Notes: generated from the sequence alone by a model not told the origin. DNA of 64,000 nt from Umezawaea beigongshangensis (GCF_016464305.1 NZ_JAEIOJ010000007.1:310001-374000); one strand, 5' to 3'. Counted from the stretch's first letter, positions 16,411-26,536 are shown. A program made the numbers and translations.

Positions 16411-18317
16411 GGGTTATCGTGTCCTTCCGGGACCCGGTCGGCGTGGGTCCAGTCGAAGCGGCCGAGGCCGCACAGACGGGAAGCGAGCCACACGCCACGA
16501 CTGCCCAGGCCGTGGCGTTCGGTGATGGCCTGCGAACCGACGACTACTTCCACACAGTCGATCCTCAGGCCGGTGATCAGGTACGGCCACCGCTCCACGC
16601 GGAACGTGCCCGACTGCTTGAGCAGGCGCCACAGGTCTTGGCGGAAACCTCGCGAAACTTCGCCGATCGGCATGCCCTCGTGGAAGATGCCGTACTGCGG
16701 CGTCTCGGTCGACGACATGGGTAGGTCGTGCAGCCTGCGCACCACCACCACGTCGCCGGGGTGGACCGAGTCGAGCAGGTACTTCTGCGTCGCGACCGGA
16801 TCGGCGGCGGGCTCCCCCACGCCGGCAGGCGCTTCGTGGCACACGTCGTACTCGGTGCTTTCGACGCCGGCGCGTATCCAACGCTCACGGCCACCGACGT
16901 ACCAGCGCACGACCGGCATCGGCAAGTGCTCTGCCTTGCGCATTGCCCACGTGTCCGGGCATTCGACGCGGTACAGGTCATCGCGAGCCCGCGTCATGGC
17001 GACGTACAGCAGCCGCGCCTCGTCGAGGGCATCTGAGTCGAGCCCACGCCGTTGTGCGGTCGGGTCGAAGCCCGCGATCAGCACGCGGTCGAACTCCAAG
17101 CCCTTGGCGCGGTGGACCGTGGACACGACGATCGGGTGCGCGGATGGCGCGGTCAACTCGTCCGGCAACCGACCCTCCGCCGTCGCCTTCCGTAAGGCTT
17201 CGAGGTCGAGCTGATTTCGCGCACTGCCCGCGACAGCCCGCAGCGAGCACCACGTTTCGACGTGATCCAGGTTCTCGGGTACGCAGAGCTCGGCGAAGAT
17301 CGCGTCAAAGCGGTCCTGGCCCAGCGTCACGGCACTGGTCGCCGTGAGCAGTCCGGCCACCCAGGCGGGGGCGGCGCCGGACCTCGGTGACCGCTGGATG
17401 AGATGCGGCACGGCGAGCTGTCCCAGTCGTTCGGACAGCAGCAACACCTGGGCGTTGTCCCGGCACAGAATCGCCGTGGTGCCATCGAACTCGCGCAGTG
17501 CGGCCTGCGCGAACCCGGTGTCGAACTTCCCGAAGGCGGGAACGCTCGTGAGCAGGGAGCGCATCGAACGGAGAACCGCCGACGACGAGCCGGGCTCGTC
17601 AGGTGGATTCCGCAAGCGTGCGCCGATGGGCAGTGCGACGCGCGCCTCGGCGGTGCGGGCGCGGAAGTTGTCATCGAGGACGATCTCGCGAAGCTCCTCG
17701 CCGAACGAAGCACGCACCCACCGGAAGAACAGGTCTGCCTCCTCCACCCGCTCCTGCGGGTCGGAGACCTGGAACCCGTATACCGACTGGGCCGTGTCGC
17801 CGACGACCGTGAAGCCGATGTCCGGGAAGTGGTCGAGGAACGACTCCACCATTTCCCGCCGTACGCCCACCAGATCCTGCACCTCGTCGATGATCACGTG
17901 TGCGGGCGCACCGCGTTCGGTCGTCTCGACGACTTCGTTCTCGATGGCCTCGGTGGCGAGCACGATCCGACGATCGAACCCGAAGCCGGCCAGGTCCTCG
18001 GGTCGGTGGCCGGCTTCGAGGAGCAGGTACGACGCCCAGCTGTCGAACGTCTGGGCCCGCACCCGTCGGCCGACCACCGCGGAACGGCCCGTGCGGCCGC
18101 GCAGGACTTGCGCGGCCGCACGGGAGAAAGTCCACACGAGGATGTCCGAGGCCCCGATCCCCTCGGTCGCCATCAGGTGTGCGATCCGATGGATCAAGGT
18201 GGTGGTCTTGCCCGCGCCGGCCTGCGCCGGGACCAGCAGCTTGGCATTCCAGGCGCTGGTTACGACGGTGTGCTGAGCGGGGGTGAGCGGGAAGCCCTCC
18301 TCCTCCGGATTCGTCAC
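16407..18317 (-). CDS. UvrD/Rep-like superfamily 1 helicase of the defence island
   Basis: 636 residues, shorter than UvrD or PcrA (about 720-780). Walker A is AQAGAGKTT at residues 31-39; motif II is VIIDEVQDLVGVRREM; motif III is GDTAQSVYGFQ; motif V includes STVHRAKGLEFDRVL; motif VI is LLYVAMTRARDDL. A complete SF1 motor is therefore present. About 180 residues after motif VI match nothing I know and may bind a partner. The start is GTG 18317, because AGGAGG (minus strand, 18325-18330) lies seven bases upstream and the start overlaps the previous stop as GTGA; a GTG at 18335 would lie before the Shine-Dalgarno. UvrD-like helicases are not standard DISARM parts. Confidence 0.85.
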   Translation of the reverse strand: MTNPEEEGFPLTPAQHTVVTSAWNAKLLVPAQAGAGKTTTLIHRIAHLMATEGIGASDILVWTFSRAAAQVLRGRTGRSAVVGRRVRAQTFDSWASYLLLEAGHRPEDLAGFGFDRRIVLATEAIENEVVETTERGAPAHVIIDEVQDLVGVRREMVESFLDHFPDIGFTVVGDTAQSVYGFQVSDPQERVEEADLFFRWVRASFGEELREIVLDDNFRARTAEARVALPIGARLRNPPDEPGSSSAVLRSMRSLLTSVPAFGKFDTGFAQAALREFDGTTAILCRDNAQVLLLSERLGQLAVPHLIQRSPRSGAAPAWVAGLLTATSAVTLGQDRFDAIFAELCVPENLDHVETWCSLRAVAGSARNQLDLEALRKATAEGRLPDELTAPSAHPIVVSTVHRAKGLEFDRVLIAGFDPTAQRRGLDSDALDEARLLYVAMTRARDDLYRVECPDTWAMRKAEHLPMPVVRWYVGGRERWIRAGVESTEYDVCHEAPAGVGEPAADPVATQKYLLDSVHPGDVVVVRRLHDLPMSSTETPQYGIFHEGMPIGEVSRGFRQDLWRLLKQSGTFRVERWPYLITGLRIDCVEVVVGSQAITERHGLGSRGVWLASRLCGLGRFDWTHADRVPEGHDNP

Positions 18318-21300
18318 CGCTGTCCCTCCTGCCACAGGTGCTCGAACTCGGTGAAGGCGAGGTCGCTGTGGTAGTTCGAGATGTTGTCGCGCACATCGAG
18401 GATGAGGCAGGTATCACTGCCCCCGTTGAGACTTCCCCGCAGGCCGCGACCGATCATCTGCAGGTAGTTGTTCGGGCTGTAAACGGGACGGGCGATGACG
18501 ACGGCTCGGGTCGCCGGGGCGTCGAACCCCTGCGACAGCACGCCGTAGTTGGTGAGCACCCGGATCCCGCCCTTGCGGAATGACTCGATGCGCTGGCGGC
18601 GCTCGGCCGGCGGCGTCGCGGAATCGATCGCGGCGGACCGGATGCCCCGGTCTCCGAGCTTGGCGGCCAGGAACTTCGCGTGCCCCACGGATGTCGCGAA
18701 CACGAGGACCGGCCAGTCCCGCGGGAGAGCCGCGATCTCCTCGACGAGGAGCTTGTTGCGGGCGGCGTCCTCGGCCAGCCGCTGCTCCGCACTCCTGGGC
18801 AGGAAGCCCTTGATGATCTCGGCCAGCTCGTTCGGGTCGAGCTGGATGTCCGCGCCGACCAGTTCGCGGTGTTCGACGCGGGCCAGGACACCGAGTTCCT
18901 GCAGGCTCGTGATCGGGTCACCGGAGAAGACGCCCTCGTCCAGGCGTCGGTTACCGAACCGCTGCGCGAGGCGCCGAGTCAGTTCGGCGTCGTTGCGGAA
19001 CGGCGTGGCGCTCAGTCCCACAAGGTGCCGAGAGGTTTCGCGGTGCGTAAGCCCGAGGTGTTCGAGGATCTCGGTGTACTGCGGGGAAATAGCCACGTGT
19101 GCCTCATCGATGAAGACCACCGAAGCGTTGCGCAACCACGCGTATTCGTCGGAGCCGAGGCACATCCGCAGCTTCACGTCAGTCGCCACGACGAGATGGG
19201 TGCGTCCGGTCACCGGGGTCGCGGAGTTGCCCGACCACAGTCGGTCGATCACCAAGGACTGCTCCGGTCCGACCTTCTCCCAGACGTACTTCCAACTCTG
19301 CACGGCCTGTTCACAGAGTTCCGTAGTCGAAGCGATCCAGAGAATCGGCCCGTCGAACGCACCCGACTCGCGGATCGTCCGGATCGCGCCTTCCGCGGCG
19401 ACCCGCGTCTTGCCCGCCGCCGTCGGCAAGCTGATCATCGTCCGCTGGGGGACGACGGCGCTCAGGAAGTCCGTGAGCGCCCCCGCGAGCACCTCCTGGT
19501 AATCGTGCAGAGGGGGGAACTTCACCGGACCGAGTGCTTCCTCGCGCATCGGCGGCGCGGGCATCCGCACACCGGCGAACGCGTCGGGCAACCCCAGGTC
19601 CGTGACGAACCTCAGCGCCGCCGGGCCACCGTCGAAGTAGGCCGGAGCGCTCTCGAACCGCTCGGCGACCTCCTTGGCATGCACCCGGAGCACGCCGTCG
19701 TCGTGCGCGTGGTAGGCCATCTGCGCCAACCTGTGGGCGTCCGGCTCGCGCCCGGTTTCCGAGACCTCGCTCGCGACAAGACCGGCGGGCATGCCCTTGC
19801 GCAGGTTCTCCTCGCCGACCAGCAGAGCGATCTTCTCTACGACACTGTCGCTGTCGCGGATCATGGTCAGACGAGCCTGTACGTCGCTGTCCTTCTGCTG
19901 CCGGCGCTGCGCTTCGAGGAGCAGCCGGCACCCGTTGATCCCCAGGTTCCACCCGAACTCCTTGTCGGCGAGCACCAAGGCGTCCTCGAAGGAGGTGCCG
20001 TCCAGCAGCAGCACCGTGTCGTCCTGCCGCGCGCTCCTCAGTGCGATGGTGCGGGTGCCTTGAGGAGTGCGGATCACCTCCTCCAGTTCGCTGCACGACT
20101 GCAACTGCCGACCGTGGACGGCCCGCGCGCCCAGCCGCTGCCGCAACGCCGGGTACTCGTCGGCGAGCAGAACGGCGGGCCTGCTGAACACCGAACGCAG
20201 TCGTTTCTCGATGACGTCGCCCACGCGACGCACGCCGAGTTCACGGATCAGCAACTCGGCTTCGTCCCCGGAGTCCACCCGTAGCGCCGGGTGGCTCTCG
20301 CGGACCAGCTCCGCGTACTCGTCCTCGGTCTGGGCGACCGCGATGTCACCGCGCGGCCGGAGGTCCCATCCCTGGCCGACCCGGCAGCGCATCAGGTCCT
20401 CTTGCTCGACGAGCCGGGACGCGACCCTGGTCAACAGGGCGTACGCACCGCCCACCGACTCGTCGTCGGTGCTCGACTTCAGCCGTTCGAGGAGCTCGGA
20501 CCAGCGCCGAGGCTCCACGTCGTCGACGGTGACGGTCAACCCGAGTCGCCGGGCCTTGTTCGGGCTGATATCGGCGACGGGAAGCACGGACGCGAACGCG
20601 TCCAGCTGGGGGCCGACCGCATCGCGCACGGCGACCAGCCCCATCGACGTGTTCACCGTGCCGCAATCGCGCAGCAGCCAGTTGACCGGCGACAACACTC
20701 GGTTCCTGCTGCTTACCTTGCTGCCGATCTGGCGCGTCCAGTACTCGACCAAGCCGTCCTCGGGCATCGCGGCCAGGAACGCGGCCTTGCCCTCGTCGGA
20801 CAGCCCGGCGAACAGGTGCAGCGGTCCCGCGGTCGGCGCTCCGGACAGCCCGACCGTCTGGAGTTGGACCCTGCTGGCGGTCGCGTTCAGCTCCCTGCAG
20901 TACTCGCCGTGCGCCCACTGGTGGTACTCGTGGAACCAGGTGTCGTGCTCCGGTCGGCAGCCGGACCTCGGGCCATCGGTCATCCCGAGCTCGCGCAGCA
21001 CCGCCAGGTCGTCGGAGTGGAACCGGACGTCGACGGCCACACCGGCGTCACGCGAACCGTCCTCCGGGACGACCGGCCCCGGCAGCAGGCAGTCGTCGAT
21101 GACGCGGAAGGTTCCGGCCGTGGTCCTCACCCGCAGGCCCGACAGCTTCGGCAGCTTGTCGCGGACCGCGTCCACGAGGCCGACACCGCCCGCGGTCCGC
21201 CACAGCTCCCAGAACCGCGTCCACTCCTCGTCGCCGTAGCCCCGGAAACCCTGGTCGAGGATGCTGTGAAAGCGTCCCTGCGCGTCCGCGTCACGGATGC

Positions 21301-23077
21301 CGAGCCGGTCGAGGTGGCGTGACATCGTCCGGTCCCCGGAGATCCTCTGGTGCACGTACACCATGTCGTCGGTCAGCCCGTCGTCATCGTGGCGCCGGAA
21401 CACGCGGCCGGCCGCCGGTGCGACGAAGTCGCCGTTCTCGGTGAGGACGACCTCGGCTTTCCTGGCCTCCCCCGCAACAATCCGGAAGGAGCTGTCCTCG
21501 GACGCGAGCTCGTCGAGGTGCGCCACGATCCGAACAGCGGTGGCGGAAGCCTCGGGGGTCCTGTCCTCGACCAACGCCTCCAGCCACGTCACGACGGTCT
21601 CCGGCTCTACGCCCGCTTCGGCGAGGACGTGGTTGACCTTGCCGCGGCGCAACCCGCTGACCTCCACCGAGGCGTGCAGCCAGTTCTTCGGTCGACCGGG
21701 GTGCTCGGCCCACAGGGCCAACGCCTCGCGGCTCAGCTTGTCGGGATGGACGCGCAGTTCGGCGGGGGTGCGCAGGACACCGTCCTGGTCCGGCAAGGAG
21801 GGCTTGGCCGCCGCGAGCTCCCAGACCTTGCCGGTCAGGTACTCGCACGCCCAGTTCGGCGACTCCTTCGTGCGTCCGGGGAGCAGCGGCAGGTACGCGG
21901 CCGGGTCCTCGCTCACGACCAGCTCCGGCAGCGAGGAGACGACCAGGTCGGCGGTCTCGTCGAGCAGCTCGGTGTTGAGTTCGCTGCCGGACAGGAGGTG
22001 CTGGCGGTCCTCGTTGGTCTTCCACGCGGCGTTGACCGCACCGCTGAGCGTGGTCGAGTACTCCGTCGGGAAGAACGCCCAGAACTCCCCCCGCTCGTGC
22101 GGCACCTGGCAGACGGTCCCGCCCTGCTCGTTCTTGGTGACCGTGTACTCCGGCACGGCCCACGACACGTCGATGACCACACGGTCGTGCAGCTCGCCCG
22201 CACCCCGCCGGGTGCGCTCGCTGACCTCATGCGGACGCTGGAAGACGCGGTACCGCTCAGATCGCGCCTTCTCACCCCCGCGGGCCTCGTGGATCGTGTG
22301 CCGCACGCCGTCGTGTTCGACGGTGATCTCACGCCGGATCACCGGCAGCTCACGGCGGTCCTCCAGCACCATCCTGCGGACGTGGTGGGAGAAGACCTGG
22401 AACAGGCGCGGGAACTCGACGATGTCCTTGCCGAGCAGGTCGTCGACCTCGGGCAGCAGCGGCAGCCGGACGACGGTCGCCGCGCCTGCGGTGATCAGCT
22501 CGTCGAGCACGCCGTCGAGCGCACGTTCGTGCCGCTCGTCCAACGGCCACGCGAGCCGCAGCACCGGCGTGTCGCCGACCGACTCCAGAGGCGGCTCACC
22601 GCCCGCCGCCCGCGCCTCGTTGACGGCCTTGAGGATCTCTTCGGCGGACCGCTCCGCGTCGAACCCGAACGACCCGGTGCAGCTGAAGAACTGCGGGGTG
22701 CGGGTCACCGACAGCACCGATTTCACGCCGACGCCGAAGCGACCGATCTGGCCGCCCCGCTTGCGCGACACCCCCATGCGCAAGATGGTGTCCGCCCCCG
22801 CCTGCGAGATGGGAGCGCCATCGTTCGCGCAGTACATGTACGTCTTCGTGAGGACGACGTGGATCGTGCCGCCCTGGTGCGCGGGGTCACGCATCTCGTC
22901 GGCGCCGTTCTGCACCAGCTCGAACACCTGCCGTTCGCCGTAACCACCCTGATGGATGCGGCGTTCCGCGTTCGCGTCCTCTTCGATTCGGTCGGGGTCG
23001 AGCGCATAGGTGCGCAGCGCCAAGCCGACCAGCTTGGCAATCATGGCAAGCACGGCGCTGACCGCGCGTTCGATCAT
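18314..23077 (-). CDS. Giant GHKL (sacsin-like) ATPase fused to a superfamily 2 helicase
   Basis: 1587 residues. An N-terminal GHKL/HSP90-type nucleotide fold like that of sacsin has the N-box ELVQNGADEM (53-62), G1 NDGAPIS (85-91) and G2 IGRFGVGVKS (111-120). About 200-1150 is a large region with no domain I can name. The C-terminal 400 residues are an SF2 helicase: LPTAAGKTR (Walker A, about 1215-1223), FIDEAH (about 1321), LSATPF, and motif VI in MIGRGLRG. It is the first gene of the leftward operon. Start ATG 23077 has AAGGAG ten bases upstream. A switch-like ATPase joined to a DNA motor suggests a sensor that licenses or remodels on invading DNA; that is inference. Confidence 0.8.
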   Translation of the reverse strand: MIERAVSAVLAMIAKLVGLALRTYALDPDRIEEDANAERRIHQGGYGERQVFELVQNGADEMRDPAHQGGTIHVVLTKTYMYCANDGAPISQAGADTILRMGVSRKRGGQIGRFGVGVKSVLSVTRTPQFFSCTGSFGFDAERSAEEILKAVNEARAAGGEPPLESVGDTPVLRLAWPLDERHERALDGVLDELITAGAATVVRLPLLPEVDDLLGKDIVEFPRLFQVFSHHVRRMVLEDRRELPVIRREITVEHDGVRHTIHEARGGEKARSERYRVFQRPHEVSERTRRGAGELHDRVVIDVSWAVPEYTVTKNEQGGTVCQVPHERGEFWAFFPTEYSTTLSGAVNAAWKTNEDRQHLLSGSELNTELLDETADLVVSSLPELVVSEDPAAYLPLLPGRTKESPNWACEYLTGKVWELAAAKPSLPDQDGVLRTPAELRVHPDKLSREALALWAEHPGRPKNWLHASVEVSGLRRGKVNHVLAEAGVEPETVVTWLEALVEDRTPEASATAVRIVAHLDELASEDSSFRIVAGEARKAEVVLTENGDFVAPAAGRVFRRHDDDGLTDDMVYVHQRISGDRTMSRHLDRLGIRDADAQGRFHSILDQGFRGYGDEEWTRFWELWRTAGGVGLVDAVRDKLPKLSGLRVRTTAGTFRVIDDCLLPGPVVPEDGSRDAGVAVDVRFHSDDLAVLRELGMTDGPRSGCRPEHDTWFHEYHQWAHGEYCRELNATASRVQLQTVGLSGAPTAGPLHLFAGLSDEGKAAFLAAMPEDGLVEYWTRQIGSKVSSRNRVLSPVNWLLRDCGTVNTSMGLVAVRDAVGPQLDAFASVLPVADISPNKARRLGLTVTVDDVEPRRWSELLERLKSSTDDESVGGAYALLTRVASRLVEQEDLMRCRVGQGWDLRPRGDIAVAQTEDEYAELVRESHPALRVDSGDEAELLIRELGVRRVGDVIEKRLRSVFSRPAVLLADEYPALRQRLGARAVHGRQLQSCSELEEVIRTPQGTRTIALRSARQDDTVLLLDGTSFEDALVLADKEFGWNLGINGCRLLLEAQRRQQKDSDVQARLTMIRDSDSVVEKIALLVGEENLRKGMPAGLVASEVSETGREPDAHRLAQMAYHAHDDGVLRVHAKEVAERFESAPAYFDGGPAALRFVTDLGLPDAFAGVRMPAPPMREEALGPVKFPPLHDYQEVLAGALTDFLSAVVPQRTMISLPTAAGKTRVAAEGAIRTIRESGAFDGPILWIASTTELCEQAVQSWKYVWEKVGPEQSLVIDRLWSGNSATPVTGRTHLVVATDVKLRMCLGSDEYAWLRNASVVFIDEAHVAISPQYTEILEHLGLTHRETSRHLVGLSATPFRNDAELTRRLAQRFGNRRLDEGVFSGDPITSLQELGVLARVEHRELVGADIQLDPNELAEIIKGFLPRSAEQRLAEDAARNKLLVEEIAALPRDWPVLVFATSVGHAKFLAAKLGDRGIRSAAIDSATPPAERRQRIESFRKGGIRVLTNYGVLSQGFDAPATRAVVIARPVYSPNNYLQMIGRGLRGSLNGGSDTCLILDVRDNISNYHSDLAFTEFEHLWQEGQR

Positions 23078-23360
23078 TACGGCTTCACTCCTTGACAGCA
23101 GACGGCCTTATGCCCGCAGGCCACCGTCGTTCGAGTCCGAGCAGATCCGGTTCGAGCGAGCACGGCGCACAGCCGTCCGATCGGCGCGCGGTAAAACGCG
23201 TGTTCGGGCACGGCGAACTACGATCCGACCGCGGACCGCGCTGGATTCCGTTGTGGTGCGGCTGTCCCCGCAGATCCCTCCCGAGTGAGGCCGAAGCCTC
23301 AAGCCCTGTGCCGGAGTGGTGAGATTCGGTGTACCCGAACAGTCCGAGCCGACCGAAGTG

Positions 23361-23398
23361 ATGTCAACCATAAATTGACATGAGATCAATGTCAATTT
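23361..23398. promoter_or_regulatory. Palindromic operator in the divergent promoter region
   Basis: AAATTGACAT (23372-23381), a seven-base spacer and ATGTCAATTT (23389-23398) form a perfect 10-bp inverted repeat. A further half-site, ATGTCAA, lies at 23361-23367. The element sits in the only AT-rich spot between the two divergent operons and overlaps the leftward promoter. The HTH protein encoded by the first rightward gene is the obvious candidate to bind it. Confidence 0.6.
23367..23395 (-). promoter_or_regulatory. Promoter of the leftward helicase operon
   Basis: On the minus strand TTGACA (23395-23390), a 17-base spacer, then TATGGT (23372-23367): an almost consensus housekeeping promoter. 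The -35 box lies inside the right arm of the palindrome and the -10 box touches its left arm, so a bound regulator would block RNA polymerase. A transcript would have a leader of about 280 bases before ATG 23077. For the rightward operon only a weaker -10, TAGACT (23406-23411), is visible. Confidence 0.6.
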
Positions 23399-23462
23399 TC
23401 CCTGGTAGACTGGCCACAGCCCCCATCAGAGCCACGAAAACTACGGAAGGCGACAACAGCGG

Positions 23463-25559
23463 ATGAGCGCGCAGCAGGGTGAGGCCTTCGGCCCCTGGCT
23501 CGGACGACAGCTACGCAGGGCAGCGAAGTCCCAAGCGGAGCTCGCCAAGCACCTGGGGCTCACCCGCGCCGCCGTTTCCGCGTGGATCACCGGGCGTGCC
23601 GAGCCGCGGGAGGAGGTCAAACGCCAGATCGCCGAGTTCCTGGGCATCGACGTGGCCTCTCTGCACAACCGCACCTCCGACGTGGTCGCCGTGCTTCCCC
23701 TCCGGTGGCACCACCGACCGGCACACGCGGACGGCGGACGTGAATACGGCAACGCCGCCGCCTTCGCGTTCAACGCGGACCTCTCCGTACTGGCCCGCGA
23801 GGCCACGCAGAACGCGCTCGACGAGCGTCACGATCCCACCAAGCCGGTCCGGGTCCACTACATGCTGCACGAGCTGACTGGCGAACACCTCGCCGCGTTC
23901 CTGGGCGCACTGCAGTGGGACGAACTGCGCAAGCACTACGACCAGGCCGCCGCCGCGAGCCAGAAAGTCTCCCGGAGCCTGCGAGCGGCGCTGGACGATC
24001 TGGACCGGACGAAGTCGCTGTTGTTGCTGAGGGTTGACGACTACAACGCCGCCGGCCTCACCGGCCCCGAGTACAGCGACGGCCGCTTCGCCGCCGTCGC
24101 CCGGCGGCAGCTCGACAGCCACAAGCAGTCCGCCAAGCGCGCGGGCGGGTCCTACGGCCTCGGCAAGGTCACGCTCTGGGCCGCCAGCCGCTTCGGCTTG
24201 GTGCTGATGAACTCGACGCTCTCGACTCCACATGAAGGCCGCACGGAACGTCGTGTCATCGGCAGACTCGATCTCCCATGGCGGACCGTGGACGGCGAGG
24301 CATATGCGGGCCCTGCCTGGTTCGGAGAGCCGGACACCTCGCCGGACCACAAGGACGTCTCAAGGTCGTGGTGGGCCGACGAGGAGACCGTCCGCCGGCT
24401 GCACCTCGAACGCCCCAACTCGGACACGGGCACGTCATTCCTCATCGTCGGCGCACACGACGCGTCCGGTGATGCGGAATCCCTCGAAGAGATGCACGAA
24501 AAGCTGGCTCGATCACTGGCTGACGGCTTCTGGGCCGCGATGATCGGCGGTGACCGGGCAGGCGCGCTGCTCGAAGCGCGCGTCACGACCCTGCGCAACG
24601 GTCGTGTGCTCGTACGCGAGCACCAGGTTGATCCGCACGACCGTCATCCGGCCTTGAGCAGGGCGCTCAAGGCGTACTTGGACAACGAGACCGTCATCGA
24701 GCGGACCGCCGGCGATCATGTAGCCCGTGCGGAGGTACCGCTGTTCGTCACCCCGCTCAAAGGGGGGAGCAAGGTGCCGGGCAAAGGCGTCAAGCACTCC
24801 GCCGTCATCCTGTTCACCCGCGCCGAGGACGAGGAGCGAGCCAACCGGGTGGTGTGCATGCGGGGCAACCGCATGACGATCGTGGAACGGCGCCCTCGCG
24901 ACCTGCCGCTCGGCACGGACGCCTTCCAGGCGGTCCTGCTCGCCGGCTATGCCACCGAGGCGGAGGGGGAAGACGTCGAACTCGCCGAGCGATTCCTCCG
25001 CGCTTCCGAACCTCCCGAGCACGACGATTGGAACCGTACGGAGGAGCTGACCTCGCTCTACCAAAGAGGCGCGCTGTCCCGCATCAAGGAGTTCCACAAC
25101 GAGATCGACCGCGCGGTGCGGGAACTCATCGGGCGACGCGAGGTCAGCAGGCGTGGTGGACCCGCTGTCCTCCAGGAGCTGTTGAAGCTGGATGCGGCAG
25201 GCACCACCGCGACGAGACGGTCACAAGGTGTCCCGACCGTCCGCAGTATGAACGCGCACCTGGACGACACCGGTGCCTGGCACGTCAGCGTTGACCTCAA
25301 GCTGCCCGACGCCGAGGATCCGTGGTTGCTCACACCGGTCGCCAAGTTCGACGTCCGGTCCGGCGGCCGTCCGGCGGTCGATTGGCACCTCCTCACCGGA
25401 GCCGAGAACTGCGGCATCGAGAACGGCAACCTGGTCATCGCGCCAGGCGTGCGTTCCGCTTCGTTCATCGGGATCACCGAGCCGGCCAGTCACCCCGTAC
25501 GGGGGAGCCTGTCCCGGCTGGTCGTGGACGTCCAGAAGGCGCGTGGGGGTGCCACATGA
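23463..25559 (+). CDS. HTH (XRE) protein fused to a GHKL-type ATPase
   Basis: 698 residues. Residues 12-62 are an XRE-type helix-turn-helix (AELAKHLGLTRAAVSAWITG). Residues 100-330 form a GHKL ATPase: N-box REATQNALDE (112-121), a G1-like VDDYNAAGL (191-199) and the G2 loop GGSYGLGKVTLW (228-239). The remaining 350 residues are not recognised. The protein heads a rightward three-gene operon with four-base overlaps. The HTH makes it a likely autoregulator acting on the palindrome at 23372-23398, with the ATPase possibly sensing damage or an invader. A second GHKL protein starts on the other side of the same promoter region. Start ATG 23463, GGAAGG eleven bases upstream. Confidence 0.75.
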   Translation: MSAQQGEAFGPWLGRQLRRAAKSQAELAKHLGLTRAAVSAWITGRAEPREEVKRQIAEFLGIDVASLHNRTSDVVAVLPLRWHHRPAHADGGREYGNAAAFAFNADLSVLAREATQNALDERHDPTKPVRVHYMLHELTGEHLAAFLGALQWDELRKHYDQAAAASQKVSRSLRAALDDLDRTKSLLLLRVDDYNAAGLTGPEYSDGRFAAVARRQLDSHKQSAKRAGGSYGLGKVTLWAASRFGLVLMNSTLSTPHEGRTERRVIGRLDLPWRTVDGEAYAGPAWFGEPDTSPDHKDVSRSWWADEETVRRLHLERPNSDTGTSFLIVGAHDASGDAESLEEMHEKLARSLADGFWAAMIGGDRAGALLEARVTTLRNGRVLVREHQVDPHDRHPALSRALKAYLDNETVIERTAGDHVARAEVPLFVTPLKGGSKVPGKGVKHSAVILFTRAEDEERANRVVCMRGNRMTIVERRPRDLPLGTDAFQAVLLAGYATEAEGEDVELAERFLRASEPPEHDDWNRTEELTSLYQRGALSRIKEFHNEIDRAVRELIGRREVSRRGGPAVLQELLKLDAAGTTATRRSQGVPTVRSMNAHLDDTGAWHVSVDLKLPDAEDPWLLTPVAKFDVRSGGRPAVDWHLLTGAENCGIENGNLVIAPGVRSASFIGITEPASHPVRGSLSRLVVDVQKARGGAT

Positions 25560-26536
25560 AGGCTGCGTTTCCGTATCCCACGCTGTTCGGCAACGTGAGC
25601 CTCGACGTGACGGCGGTGACCGTGGACGGGGCGGAGCTGCCGTACTCGCACGTGTCGAAAGTCGAGCAGACGGTCGCGCTCCACCAGGCAGGTCGGGAGA
25701 AGTGGGACGTGACGACGCTGCATCTCACCGCCAAGCTTCCCGAGCAGGAGCTCTCCGCCGGCCCGTGGATCGATCCGGTCTGTCTGGCGGTGCTCACGGA
25801 GAAAGCCACCAACGCCCGGTCGACCACCCGCCTGGCCCCCGACCGCGACGGAACCTGGCGGGGACGCATCGATCTCGCCCAGGCCCGGCATCTGAACCGC
25901 GCCACACTCGCGCTGACGGTTATCGCAACGCTCGACGACATGCCGGGTCGCGTCATCGGCGCTGCGGAACGGCACTGGTTCGTCGATCTCAAGGCCACCA
26001 CTCCTGTGCGCCAACGTGATATCGAAATCGTCGAGGTCGACTTCCGCGAAGGCCCGCACGAGGAACTCCGCCCATTCAAGGAGTCTCCGTGGGTAGTCGA
26101 TACCACGGGTGAAATCCCGACCGTCTACCTGAACACCGGCGCGGTCGAAGGTCTGGTCGACGTTCTCCACAGCACGGGCGGCAGTCCGGAAGAGAAGATC
26201 CTGCGCGAGATGACCGCCAGCCAGATCGCCCAGGACGCGTGGACCGCCATGTTCCACACCGCCATCAGCGACCTCGATCTCGACGACGACAGCGCGCCGC
26301 AGATGCCATCAGGCTGGCGCGAGGCCGTGGTGCGGATGATGCTGCCCGATGTGCTGCCCGGACGCCAACTGACGGACGCCCTGTACGACATCAACGAACG
26401 CCGCACGAAGGGGTTCGGCTGGTCGGAACTTCAGACAAGCGTCCAGTACGCGGCGGGCAGGCGCAGTCAGCTGACCAAGAAGTTGACCAACGCCGTGCGT
26501 TCGATCTACCGACCGGACAGGAGCGGTGAACGATGA
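25556..26536 (+). CDS. Unknown protein of the HTH-GHKL operon
   Basis: 326 residues; not recognised. The N-terminal 150 residues are rich in beta strands (VSLDVTAVTVDGAELPYSHV). The C-terminal half is helical and charged, with a Trp-rich segment (SGWREAVVRMML). There is no signal peptide, membrane helix or obvious catalytic motif. ATG 25556 overlaps the previous stop (ATGA), and its own stop overlaps the next start in the same way, so it is tightly coupled to both neighbours and probably works in one complex with them. Confidence 0.7.
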   Translation: MKAAFPYPTLFGNVSLDVTAVTVDGAELPYSHVSKVEQTVALHQAGREKWDVTTLHLTAKLPEQELSAGPWIDPVCLAVLTEKATNARSTTRLAPDRDGTWRGRIDLAQARHLNRATLALTVIATLDDMPGRVIGAAERHWFVDLKATTPVRQRDIEIVEVDFREGPHEELRPFKESPWVVDTTGEIPTVYLNTGAVEGLVDVLHSTGGSPEEKILREMTASQIAQDAWTAMFHTAISDLDLDDDSAPQMPSGWREAVVRMMLPDVLPGRQLTDALYDINERRTKGFGWSELQTSVQYAAGRRSQLTKKLTNAVRSIYRPDRSGER

